NCBI GenBank assembly: GCA_030639985.1
Contig: DAOWKG010000142.1
Location: forward strand, 1-11,205
Source of the DNA: Desulfuromonadaceae bacterium
GTDB taxonomy: Bacteria; Desulfobacterota; Desulfuromonadia; Desulfuromonadales; Geopsychrobacteraceae
DNA: 11,205 bases
Direction of reading: 5' to 3'
Made by a program: the position numbers and the translations under genes. The notes under the pieces are model-generated. The model did not search any database. It had not been told where the DNA came from and worked only from the letters and a program-made list of their open reading frames with translations. Positions 1-5,864 of this stretch are shown piece after piece. The stretch's first letter is position 1. The number at the start of each line of letters is the position of its first letter.

Positions 1-1
1 G

Positions 2-118
2 CTGATTTTGCAGGCGTTAAGTCAGAGTGGCGGTAACAAGAAAGAGGCGGCGCGGATGTTGAATCTGAAGCGGACAACCTTGATTGAAAAAATAAAAAAG
101 AAGAATTTGCCCGTATAA
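2..118 (+). CDS. C-terminal fragment of a Fis-type HTH protein, probably a sigma54-dependent transcription activator
   Basis: Only the last 38 codons are inside the window; the frame is open to the left edge and stops at TAA 116-118. The peptide contains SGGNKKEAARMLNLKRTTL followed by IEKIKKK, which is the Fis/NtrC-type helix-turn-helix: the G-N-x3-A-A-x2-L first helix and the K-R-T-T-L recognition helix. In NtrC/FleQ-type enhancer-binding proteins this is the extreme C-terminus, after receiver and AAA+ domains. Those domains are not visible here, so the family is inferred from the tail alone. The gene converges on the chemosensory operon with about 12 bp between stop codons. A sigma54 activator beside a chemotaxis cluster could regulate motility or surface genes, but no sigma54-type promoter was recognised in the window. 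Confidence 0.8.
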   Translation: MILQALSQSGGNKKEAARMLNLKRTTLIEKIKKKNLPV

Positions 119-126
119 ATTTCGGG
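110..126 (-). terminator. Weak candidate terminator for the minus-strand operon
   Basis: CCCG (110-113) and CGGG (123-126) form a short 4-bp GC stem around an AT loop, just past the stop codon of the last minus-strand gene. Read on the minus strand, the stem is followed within a few bases by a T-rich run that lies inside the lysine-rich end of the convergent gene. The stem is short and the T run does not start immediately, so this is only a candidate. Confidence 0.25.
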
Positions 127-130
127 TCAA

Positions 131-2002
131 TCAACTCGCTTTTTTGAAGTGGGTAGTTACCTTATTTTGAATTTCATCATTGCTGGCGGGCATAATCAAA
201 ATATCTTTGGCCCCATATTTTACTGCCCGCAGTACTGCTGAGCGAGTCCATTCCGGTCCGGCAAAAATGATCGGTGGTAATGGCTGCCCTGCCGATTGTA
301 GTTTGATTGCCGAGGCAAATCCTTTTTCTCCCACCTGAGTCATAATCAAAATAATTCCGAGGATTTTATGATGCTGAAATTGTTCTCGCACTTCATCCTG
401 AAAAGTTAAAACCTGACATTCTAATCCGGCTGACGATAATATTTCGACAAATGGGGCGGTAGCGGTCTCTTGATCACTGATCAGAAGGACAACCGGTGCT
501 CCGGTTGGTTCCGCTAGCGGTTGTTTTGCTGTTGTCGCTCCAACGGCCTCTCCAGCAGTTGTTGGTGTTGCCGGTGGGCCACCCCATTCCCCCAGCGCTG
601 GTTCAGGAGCTGTAGCCGCTGCTGGGGTTGTTGCTGTTGCTTCAGCACTGGCAGTGTTATTGGCACTGGTTTCTGTGCTGGCCTGAGCTGTTGCTGGTAG
701 GTCGTCAAGTTGAAAAACTTCGGCGGGGAAAATCAGCAGTATGCGCTGCAATTCAAACCCGTCCATGGTAATGGCAAACGATGCAAGGTAGTAATTGCCT
801 TCCGGAAATGGTTCTTCCGAAGCCGTATCAACCTTGGTTGGTACGACTGTTTCCGATTCGGTTCTGATGAAACGCAACTGCTGGGGATAACGATCGAGAA
901 AAACTTGCGTGAGGCCACCAGCAAGGATGTTGGCAATTTCACCGTAAGCATCTTCCGTTTCACCATCAAGGTTTGCCGCTGCTCTCTGTTTTTCAATTTG
1001 ATCTTCAGGGAGCATGATTAAGGTGCCGCCGAGAGCAACGGCATCGGGAACCTGAACGCACATGAAGCCCCGTCCCTCACGCTCACCGGTTACATTTAGA
1101 CGGGAAAAGACCGACTTTTCAATACAATGGTTAGAGAAAAAATCGGCTTTACTGGTCATTAGCAGTTGGACATCGCTACATTTAAGGGGTTGACCGAGCA
1201 ATGCACCAATTTCTTCACCTAGTTGACCGATGGTGGCATTAAAGACCACGTCGGTGAGTTTTTTTGCATCGGCAAATGGTGGCCGCGGTGGTGGCGGCGG
1301 AGCTGCTGCCGGTTCCGGGGTAGCTTCCTCGGTTGCGGTAACGGGTTCCGGCTCTGGAGTTGGTTCTGGTGCGGTGGTTACCGGTTCTGGTTTCGCTTCC
1401 GGTGTTGCTGCCGGTGTATCTGCGCTAGTTTCTTCGAGATCAAATATTGCTGCTGGAACTACAAATTCCTGAATTCCGAGGTCTGTCTCGCCAAAGGCCA
1501 TATTGCAGCTGGCAACATAGTAGTTGCCGGGAGGAAATGGTTGATCGCTGGCGGGATCAATTTTTGTCGGGATCAGTTCTTCAACCGATTGTTTTATGAA
1601 GCGGAGACTTTTATTGTATTTATCGACAAATGATTGGGTGTAAACACCGGCAATAATATTGGCAACCTCACCAAAAGCATCTTCCAATTCACCATCGAGT
1701 TTTTCAGCATTGGCGCTATCTTCAATGACATCTTCGGGAAGCATGATCAGGGTGCCAGCCAGGATAGCAGCGGCAGAGATCGAGTTGAGCAGGTAGCAAT
1801 TGCCTTCACGATCACCTTCAACGGACATTCTGTTAAGGGCAGTTTTTTTACGTTCGAGATTGCTGAACAGATTGTCTTTGGTGGTGAGGGTTAATTTAAT
1901 ATCAGAACAGATCAGATCCTGCCCCAGCAGCATGCCAATTTCGCTGGCAAGTTTTTCAGTGCCAGTCTTGCAAACGACATCTATGATAGCTCGATGATCC
2001 AA
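131..2002 (-). CDS. Double CheX/CheC-like phosphatase-fold protein with C-terminal degenerate receiver domain
   Basis: The 623-residue protein has two homologous CheX/CheC-like domains at about 1-192 and 243-435. A Pro/Glu-rich linker (193-242) separates them, and an Ala/Thr/Pro-rich linker (436-502) leads to a receiver-like domain at 503-620. Each CheX-like domain keeps the phosphatase signature D-x3-E-x2-N (D108/E112/N115 and D351/E355/N358). The following proline lies 29 residues after N (P145, P388) rather than the 21 of its neighbours. The last domain has the receiver layout but M554 replaces the phosphoacceptor Asp, M604 the conserved Lys, and the Thr/Ser site is A581/G582, so it should not be phosphorylated. 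No signal peptide or membrane segment is seen. The start is TTG at 2002 with AGAGG five bases upstream; the first internal Met is already inside the domain. It is the last gene of the che operon. Role inferred: scaffold or phosphatase acting on the CheY proteins. Confidence 0.75.
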   Translation of the reverse strand: MDHRAIIDVVCKTGTEKLASEIGMLLGQDLICSDIKLTLTTKDNLFSNLERKKTALNRMSVEGDREGNCYLLNSISAAAILAGTLIMLPEDVIEDSANAEKLDGELEDAFGEVANIIAGVYTQSFVDKYNKSLRFIKQSVEELIPTKIDPASDQPFPPGNYYVASCNMAFGETDLGIQEFVVPAAIFDLEETSADTPAATPEAKPEPVTTAPEPTPEPEPVTATEEATPEPAAAPPPPPRPPFADAKKLTDVVFNATIGQLGEEIGALLGQPLKCSDVQLLMTSKADFFSNHCIEKSVFSRLNVTGEREGRGFMCVQVPDAVALGGTLIMLPEDQIEKQRAAANLDGETEDAYGEIANILAGGLTQVFLDRYPQQLRFIRTESETVVPTKVDTASEEPFPEGNYYLASFAITMDGFELQRILLIFPAEVFQLDDLPATAQASTETSANNTASAEATATTPAAATAPEPALGEWGGPPATPTTAGEAVGATTAKQPLAEPTGAPVVLLISDQETATAPFVEILSSAGLECQVLTFQDEVREQFQHHKILGIILIMTQVGEKGFASAIKLQSAGQPLPPIIFAGPEWTRSAVLRAVKYGAKDILIMPASNDEIQNKVTTHFKKAS

Positions 2003-2007
2003 AGTTG

Positions 2008-2012
2008 CCTCT
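2008..2012 (-). promoter_or_regulatory. Ribosome binding site supporting a TTG start
   Basis: On the minus strand AGAGG lies five bases before the TTG at 2000-2002. No ATG or GTG is available at the domain start, so this site is the main support for the 623-residue reading. Confidence 0.6.
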
Positions 2013-2027
2013 TTATTGCCAGGGAGT

Positions 2028-2133
2028 TAAGAACCTGTCTGGAAATAAGTTAGACAATTTCGCCCTTAAATTCAGGTTGCCTACCCTGAAGGTATAGTGC
2101 GAGATGTTTAAACTATTTACGGACAGTTCCTTA
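2028..2133. repeat. About 106-bp imperfect palindrome, MITE-like or IS-end-like
   Basis: Bases 2028-2056 and the reverse complement of 2105-2133 match at 22 of 29 positions without gaps. At the exact centre (2080.5) sits an inner hairpin, TTCAGG (2071-2076) with CCTGAA (2085-2090). The outer arms read TAAG-AACCTGTCTGG and TAAGGAACTGTCCG. A 7-bp direct repeat AGTTAAG occurs at 2025-2031 and 2133-2139, overlapping the arm ends, as a target-site duplication might. The right arm supplies the TAA stop of the upstream cheX gene. No transposase is present. It could be a small non-autonomous transposon remnant, a regulatory dyad or an mRNA-folding element; the family was not identified. Confidence 0.55.
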
Positions 2134-2589
2134 GTTAAGGTTATATTTTATTTCGATAAAAAATTGCCCCGATTCAACCTGAAATGGAATAATCACCCGG
2201 TTATTTGTTTTCGGTGGCGCAATTGTATATGATTTACCCGTAACAGCAGTCGGAATTGCCAGTTGCAGCATCAGGTCTTCTTTTGCAAACCGTTCTTTTA
2301 AACCACCGGCGACCATATTGGCGATCTCTCCGAGTGTATCTTTGACATCGGCATCAATCGTCTCAAATTCCATCCCTAGCATCGCTCCGGCAATTGCCAG
2401 ACCCACTTCTTCTGGGCAGTGAATATTGAGCATCGCGGCAAAGCTACCGGTCAGCCCGATCATTGCAGTTATATGACCACCGATGTTATGCTTGCTTTGT
2501 TCAAGTGGTTTTGCCGCAGAGATATCCATGAAAATCATAGTACTAAATATCTCTTCGGTTGTTTCTACGATTTTTTTAGCAAATTCCAC
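2131..2589 (-). CDS. cheX: CheX-like CheY-phosphate phosphatase (tandem copy, distal)
   Basis: The 152-residue cytoplasmic protein matches the CheX fold and length. The signature D84-x3-E88-x2-N91-x21-P113 is intact; in the CheC/CheX/FliY family the Glu and Asn insert into the CheY active site and promote hydrolysis of the Asp-phosphate. The N-terminal FSTMIFMD segment and the PTAV segment after P113 are typical of the family. The start is GTG (2587-2589) with AAGGA seven bases upstream. It is a clear paralogue of the next gene upstream: same length, same motif positions and FSTMI in both. That points to tandem duplication. A 38-bp gap separates the two, and the downstream side runs directly into the palindrome. 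Substrate inferred: one or both CheY proteins of this operon. Confidence 0.85.
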   Translation of the reverse strand: MEFAKKIVETTEEIFSTMIFMDISAAKPLEQSKHNIGGHITAMIGLTGSFAAMLNIHCPEEVGLAIAGAMLGMEFETIDADVKDTLGEIANMVAGGLKERFAKEDLMLQLAIPTAVTGKSYTIAPPKTNNRVIIPFQVESGQFFIEIKYNLN

Positions 2590-2596
2590 AGTTTTT

Positions 2597-2601
2597 TCCT
2601 T
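2597..2601 (-). promoter_or_regulatory. Ribosome binding site for the GTG start of the distal cheX
   Basis: AAGGA on the minus strand, seven bases before GTG 2587-2589. It supports the non-ATG start that makes this protein the same length as its tandem paralogue. Confidence 0.55.
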
Positions 2602-2627
2602 GAAAATGATTAATGTTGAACGATTTT

Positions 2628-3086
2628 CTATGATTGACTGATTTGTAGTTCGACCATGAAGGTATGATTATCGAAGGTAAAAGGGACTGTTATTAATTCA
2701 GCATCAGCAAGACAGTCAATCGTATATTCTTGTCCATGTATTGCCGATGGCATTGATAGTTGGACTTTGCTACCACCGGGGTCAATGGCTGCTTTTAAGC
2801 TGCCACCAAGCATGTTTGCCAGCTCACCAATGGCATCACAGACATCTTCATCAACGTCCTCAACGTCCATTCCCAAAAAAGCGGTAGTAACTGCTAGGGC
2901 CGTTTTTTTAGGAAGGTGAATTGCTAGCATCCCTTTAATATCACCCGCTAACCCAACAATGCCTGAAACGCTATCTTCTAATTTACTATTGGTGCGGCTA
3001 AAAGATTCCCCTGCAGATACCTCCAGCATTATCATCGTGGAAAAAATCTCTTTGGTTGCAGCGGCGATGTCTTGAACGTATTTCAC
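2628..3086 (-). CDS. cheX: CheX-like CheY-phosphate phosphatase (tandem copy, proximal)
   Basis: This 152-residue CheX-family protein has the signature D84-x3-E88-x2-N91-x21-P113 at exactly the same residue numbers as its downstream paralogue. It shares FSTMI near the N-terminus and the GELANMLGG helix around the catalytic pair. It is expected to dephosphorylate CheY-P in the cytoplasm. The start is GTG (3084-3086) with AGGAG six bases upstream. It lies 57 bp downstream of cheY, separated by the strong hairpin at 3108-3132, so CheY and a probable phosphatase are neighbours on one transcript but may not be made in equal amounts. The loop between N91 and P113 contains DPGGSK, while the paralogue has AKEDLM there. 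Surface loops like this could distinguish partners, but that is inference. Confidence 0.85.
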   Translation of the reverse strand: MKYVQDIAAATKEIFSTMIMLEVSAGESFSRTNSKLEDSVSGIVGLAGDIKGMLAIHLPKKTALAVTTAFLGMDVEDVDEDVCDAIGELANMLGGSLKAAIDPGGSKVQLSMPSAIHGQEYTIDCLADAELITVPFTFDNHTFMVELQISQS

Positions 3087-3092
3087 TTAAGA

Positions 3093-3097
3093 CTCCT
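3093..3097 (-). promoter_or_regulatory. Ribosome binding site for the GTG start of the proximal cheX
   Basis: AGGAG on the minus strand, six bases before GTG 3084-3086. It is a good Shine-Dalgarno match that fixes a non-ATG start. Confidence 0.6.
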
Positions 3098-3107
3098 TTT
3101 TACAACT

Positions 3108-3132
3108 GGATGGGTCATCGGATGACCCATCC
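3108..3132. other. Perfect 12-bp-arm hairpin between cheY and cheX
   Basis: GGATGGGTCATC (3108-3119) and GATGACCCATCC (3121-3132) are exact reverse complements around a single G, so in RNA the stem would close with a small 3-5 base loop. On the minus strand it follows the cheY stop by 11 bp. The bases after it are AGTTGTAAAAAGG, not a U tract, so it is not a standard intrinsic terminator. It may instead stabilise or process the mRNA 3' of cheY, or bind a protein as a dyad. Confidence 0.7.
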
Positions 3133-3143
3133 GCAAAACATTT

Positions 3144-3515
3144 TTAAAGTAGTGGTCCTAGAGTTTCATTGATCAGGTCGGGTGTGAATGGTTTTTTGAT
3201 CGCCCCTTTGGCACCATATGATTTTGCTTCGTCAATAATATCAGCACCGGTCTCGGTAGAGATCATAATAACCGGAATGTCCTTTATGGCATCGTCTTCA
3301 GATTTGGCTTTGAGAAACTCCAAGCCAGTCATGTTGGGCATATTGATATCACTAAGGACAACATCTACCTGATTGGCATGGAGGACATCGAGTGCTTCCT
3401 GGCCATCTGCAGCTTCAAGGATTGAATCAAAATCGATTCCTGCTTGACGTAATGACCGGGCCACAATTTTACGCATGGTGTTTGAGTCATCAACGATGAG
3501 GACAGTTTTACCCAT
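3144..3515 (-). CDS. cheY: CheY single-domain response regulator
   Basis: The protein is 123 residues, a stand-alone receiver with all key residues: acidic pair D9/D10, phosphoacceptor D56 in LSDINMP, S86 after the IMI strand, and K108 in KKPF. The usual aromatic switch position (Tyr106 in E. coli CheY) is A105, so its signalling switch may differ from the enteric form. It is expected to take phosphate from CheA and control the output. The start is ATG with GGAG seven bases upstream. It sits between CheX-like genes on both sides, which suggests it is a substrate of these phosphatases. An 88-bp AT-rich gap precedes it; no convincing promoter was found there. Confidence 0.92.
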   Translation of the reverse strand: MGKTVLIVDDSNTMRKIVARSLRQAGIDFDSILEAADGQEALDVLHANQVDVVLSDINMPNMTGLEFLKAKSEDDAIKDIPVIMISTETGADIIDEAKSYGAKGAIKKPFTPDLINETLGPLL

Positions 3516-3603
3516 TTTCTTGCTCCTTTGTTTGAATGTATATAGTTTAGTTATTTACTGGTATGGTGAGCGGTTCGGTTCGCCAGTTAAATTAATAAAG
3601 TAT

Positions 3604-4083
3604 TTAATTATCTTTTAACGCAACCAGAGAAGCTCCAGTAGCAAAAATTTGGATTGCATCTTCCTCGCTGGTCATAAGCTTCCAGACAATGGTACTGGCA
3701 TCAACTTCGGGCACTTTTTCGTTGTGACTTTCTGGTAGCCCAATTTTGTATTCTTGATTATCGGCAAGCAGATTGGTCATGAACAGCCCGACAATGGTGT
3801 TGAGAAGTTCATTAAGGATGTCATCCATCTGCTCTGGTTCGATTTCATCATCATCCAGAGAAAAAATATTCCCGGTTAGCTTTCGTAACAGGGTTTTGGT
3901 CATCGCAAATTTGATCTCTCCCTGGATTGGATCATTAATCAGGATGCTGTTGCAAACTACATCGTCAGCAGGGAGTTCATAGGCGCTATCAAAATGTTCC
4001 ATAGCTTCCATGAAAACCATGTTTTCCAGAGTCTGACTTACCGCCGTGATCATTGCTTGGTAGAGTGGTTTATGTTCGATCAT
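3604..4083 (-). CDS. cheX: Divergent CheX-like phosphatase
   Basis: The 159-residue protein is only distantly similar to the two tandem cheX products, yet has the same active-site geometry: D88-x3-E92-x2-N95-x21-P117. The N-terminal LENMVFMEAMEH segment also resembles the CheX family. An acidic stretch (LDDDEIEPEQMDD, about 76-88) leads into the catalytic helix. It probably acts on CheY-P; its divergence suggests a different CheY partner from that of the tandem pair, which is inference. The start is ATG 4081-4083 with GAGGAG upstream. It lies 29 bp after the cheY-like gene and 88 bp before cheY, so it is flanked by the two receivers of the cluster. An uncharacterised CheX/CheC-superfamily protein is the safe minimal label. 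Confidence 0.78.
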   Translation of the reverse strand: MIEHKPLYQAMITAVSQTLENMVFMEAMEHFDSAYELPADDVVCNSILINDPIQGEIKFAMTKTLLRKLTGNIFSLDDDEIEPEQMDDILNELLNTIVGLFMTNLLADNQEYKIGLPESHNEKVPEVDASTIVWKLMTSEEDAIQIFATGASLVALKDN

Positions 4084-4112
4084 ATGGTTATCTCCTCATG
4101 CCTTTGCGTTGG

Positions 4113-4487
4113 CTATTCATCAATAAAATCGGCAAGAGCTTCCATCATCACTGGTGGTGAAACTGGTTTGTTGAGAACCCGATGAGCTCCAAGCTCCAAC
4201 AGTTGTTTCTCTTTTGCCGGGTTGCCAGCACTGGAAATTACAACAATCGGTAAATCTGCAAGTTTGGGGCTTGCTTTCACCCATTTGACCAAGGTTTCAC
4301 CATCCATGACCGGCATGTTCAGATCGGTCAACAGCAGATCAACCGGTTCCTTTTTAGCAACGGCAAGTGCCTCTTTGCCGTGTTCCACTTCAATTATTTC
4401 AGCATCCCCAAGCCCGATTATTTGTAGACAGCGCTTGATAAACATTCGGGCAGTGGCTGAGTCATCAGCGATAAGGATTCGTTTCAT
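4113..4487 (-). CDS. Second CheY-like single-domain response regulator
   Basis: The protein is 124 residues, a complete receiver domain with acidic pair D8/D9, phosphoacceptor D55 in LLTDLNMP, S85 and K107 in NKPVS. It is clearly distinct from the other CheY in the cluster (different loops after S85, and HRV before the Lys-Pro). No output domain is attached. Its start codon overlaps the stop of the HDOD gene by one base (TGATG), so translation of the two is probably coupled. That hints it is matched in amount to the HDOD protein. It could be a second output regulator, a phosphate sink, or a partner for the HDOD protein or for the CheX-like protein encoded next. Confidence 0.88.
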   Translation of the reverse strand: MKRILIADDSATARMFIKRCLQIIGLGDAEIIEVEHGKEALAVAKKEPVDLLLTDLNMPVMDGETLVKWVKASPKLADLPIVVISSAGNPAKEKQLLELGAHRVLNKPVSPPVMMEALADFIDE

Positions 4488-5365
4488 CAGGTTTCATCTC
4501 CCGAGTTGTTAAGTGAACTTTCCAATTTTTCAAATTCTATATCAACATTCAACATGACGGTTGCGAGGCTGTTCGGGGTGATATTTATATAATTTTTATA
4601 GTTATTATCAAGTTTGTAACGCATGCTATCTGAGCCGGTTCCGAAGCCACCCATCATGGCGATGTTGTCACCAAGGTGAACTGCGTAGACCAGTAGTCGG
4701 TACTCTTCTTTGGCGTTCGCTGGATTGTGATGATGCCGAATAACTTCGGCGAGTTCCTCCGGTAGCTGCCACGCTTTAGCCAATTCGTAGCCTGCTTGGG
4801 TATGGTCAAAGCCCACCAAGATTTCTTCCGCATCAAGATAGTTGAGCTCTTCTTCGGCGGAGACTATTTCTACCGCATCAATAACTGATCCCTGTAAATA
4901 GTCTGAAATTAGTGCTTTACCGATGTCGTGGAGTAACCCCGCCGTAAAAGCGAGAGCCGGATTTAAGTCGACGCCACTTTGAAAAACAACTTCACGAGAA
5001 GCAATGGCGGTGCGTAAATCGTGTTTCCAGAGGTCTCCTCCCGCAGCTTCATAGCCGGAAAGTTCTTTTTGAAATAATTTTCCGGCACAATCTCCTATCG
5101 CTATACTGACGATAATGCGTTCGCCAAGATATGAAATTGCCCGATCTATGGACGTAACCTTGTTGACCAAACTGAATGCGGCCGAATTGACTACCTTAAG
5201 GACGCGGGCGGTAAGGTTGGCATCGTTTCTAACCAGATTGATAACATCAATGAGATCGTGATCTTCTTTAGCCGTAAGCTGCAGTAATTGACTGGCGCTA
5301 GCTGAAAGCATCGGCACCGATGTAACTATTTTTTGCAGCTCTTCATGACTGATTTTTTTTGTCAT
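4487..5365 (-). CDS. HDOD-domain signalling protein
   Basis: The 292-residue protein is nearly all HDOD domain. It starts with the typical VPMLSASASQLLQLTAKEDH segment (about 17-36), followed by a VLKVVNSAAF helix at about 55-64 and the AISYLG segment near 76-81. Many HDOD proteins have lost the HD-hydrolase residues, but here an H...HD...D set is kept (H115, H146-D147, D233), with additional H188 and H211-213, so metal binding or hydrolase activity is conceivable. HDOD proteins are known as adaptors in signalling and stress control, often near two-component genes. The start is ATG 5363-5365 with AGGAGG six bases upstream; that site overlaps the end of cheD, ten bases away. The TGATG overlap with the following receiver suggests they work as a pair. 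Confidence 0.9.
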   Translation of the reverse strand: MTKKISHEELQKIVTSVPMLSASASQLLQLTAKEDHDLIDVINLVRNDANLTARVLKVVNSAAFSLVNKVTSIDRAISYLGERIIVSIAIGDCAGKLFQKELSGYEAAGGDLWKHDLRTAIASREVVFQSGVDLNPALAFTAGLLHDIGKALISDYLQGSVIDAVEIVSAEEELNYLDAEEILVGFDHTQAGYELAKAWQLPEELAEVIRHHHNPANAKEEYRLLVYAVHLGDNIAMMGGFGTGSDSMRYKLDNNYKNYINITPNSLATVMLNVDIEFEKLESSLNNSGDET

Positions 5366-5375
5366 TGTCAGCCTC

Positions 5376-5864
5376 CTAAAGCTGCCAGTTTGGTTTTCCG
5401 GGCGAGCTGAGGGTTATTTGCCCTGCGGCAACGGAAATTGAGACAGTCCTACTGAAGTTTTTCCCTAAATCTTCGGCAATGGCACCCATGCCGTATGACC
5501 AGAGAATTTTTTTAATTGCCAGTGCATTACGTTTGCCAATTTGAAAGGTATCGTTAGTGTCCATGACGTTAGCTCCCCCGCAAAGCTTGACGATCATCCC
5601 TTTTCCCCGTTTGTCACAACCAAACTTGCTCATTTTAGTCAACAGTGCAGGGATAGCTGTGTCGGCAAAGTAGCCCGGTTTTTCTGCCGCTTTGGCTTTG
5701 TTGATTGAAGAATCTGGCAGGGCTATATGTGCCATACCGACAGTTCTACTTTTAGGATCAAGGAAGATTACCGAAACGCAGGAACCCAGGGCGAAAGTTT
5801 TAACTACGTCCCCAGGAGAGTTTGACGCACCGTAATCACCAACTCCCAATATTATTTGCCCCAT
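5376..5864 (-). CDS. cheD: CheD chemoreceptor glutamine deamidase
   Basis: The 162-residue protein has the CheD catalytic set in the right spacing: C29 in LGSCV, H46 in AHIALP, and T23 six residues before the Cys. This mirrors the Cys27-His44-Thr21 triad described for Thermotoga CheD. It converts specific receptor glutamines to glutamate, so that methylation sites mature or receptor activity is tuned. The GGANV motif near residue 96 and the N-terminal LGVGDYG are also typical. Its ATG directly abuts the cheB stop codon, with GGAGAG upstream inside the end of cheB. CheD is classically controlled by CheC, but no cheC occurs in the window; only CheX-like proteins do, so its regulation here is open. 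Confidence 0.95.
   Translation of the reverse strand: MGQIILGVGDYGASNSPGDVVKTFALGSCVSVIFLDPKSRTVGMAHIALPDSSINKAKAAEKPGYFADTAIPALLTKMSKFGCDKRGKGMIVKLCGGANVMDTNDTFQIGKRNALAIKKILWSYGMGAIAEDLGKNFSRTVSISVAAGQITLSSPGKPNWQL

Noticed and set aside
1223..1633. Long plus-strand open frames rich in Gly, Ser and Trp/Arg opposite the fusion gene
   Set aside because: They lie opposite the Pro/Glu/Ala-rich linker of the minus-strand gene; the low-complexity repeats suppress stops on the other strand. There is no motif and no credible start context.
131..2002. Frameshift or gene fusion artefact producing the 623-residue reading
   Set aside because: The frame is continuous, all domains are complete, the linkers are typical flexible Pro/Ala linkers, and the single TTG start has a proper ribosome binding site.
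3108..3132. Intrinsic terminator for the che transcript after cheY
   Set aside because: The stem is strong but no U tract follows on the minus strand, and the genes downstream fit the same operon; it is kept as a hairpin of unknown role.
3557..3587. Imperfect dyad (ACTGG ... CCAGT with an inner GGTGAGC/GTTCGCC pairing) upstream of cheY
   Set aside because: The inner stem relies on G-U pairs on one strand and has mismatches on the transcribed strand; too weak to call an operator or leader.
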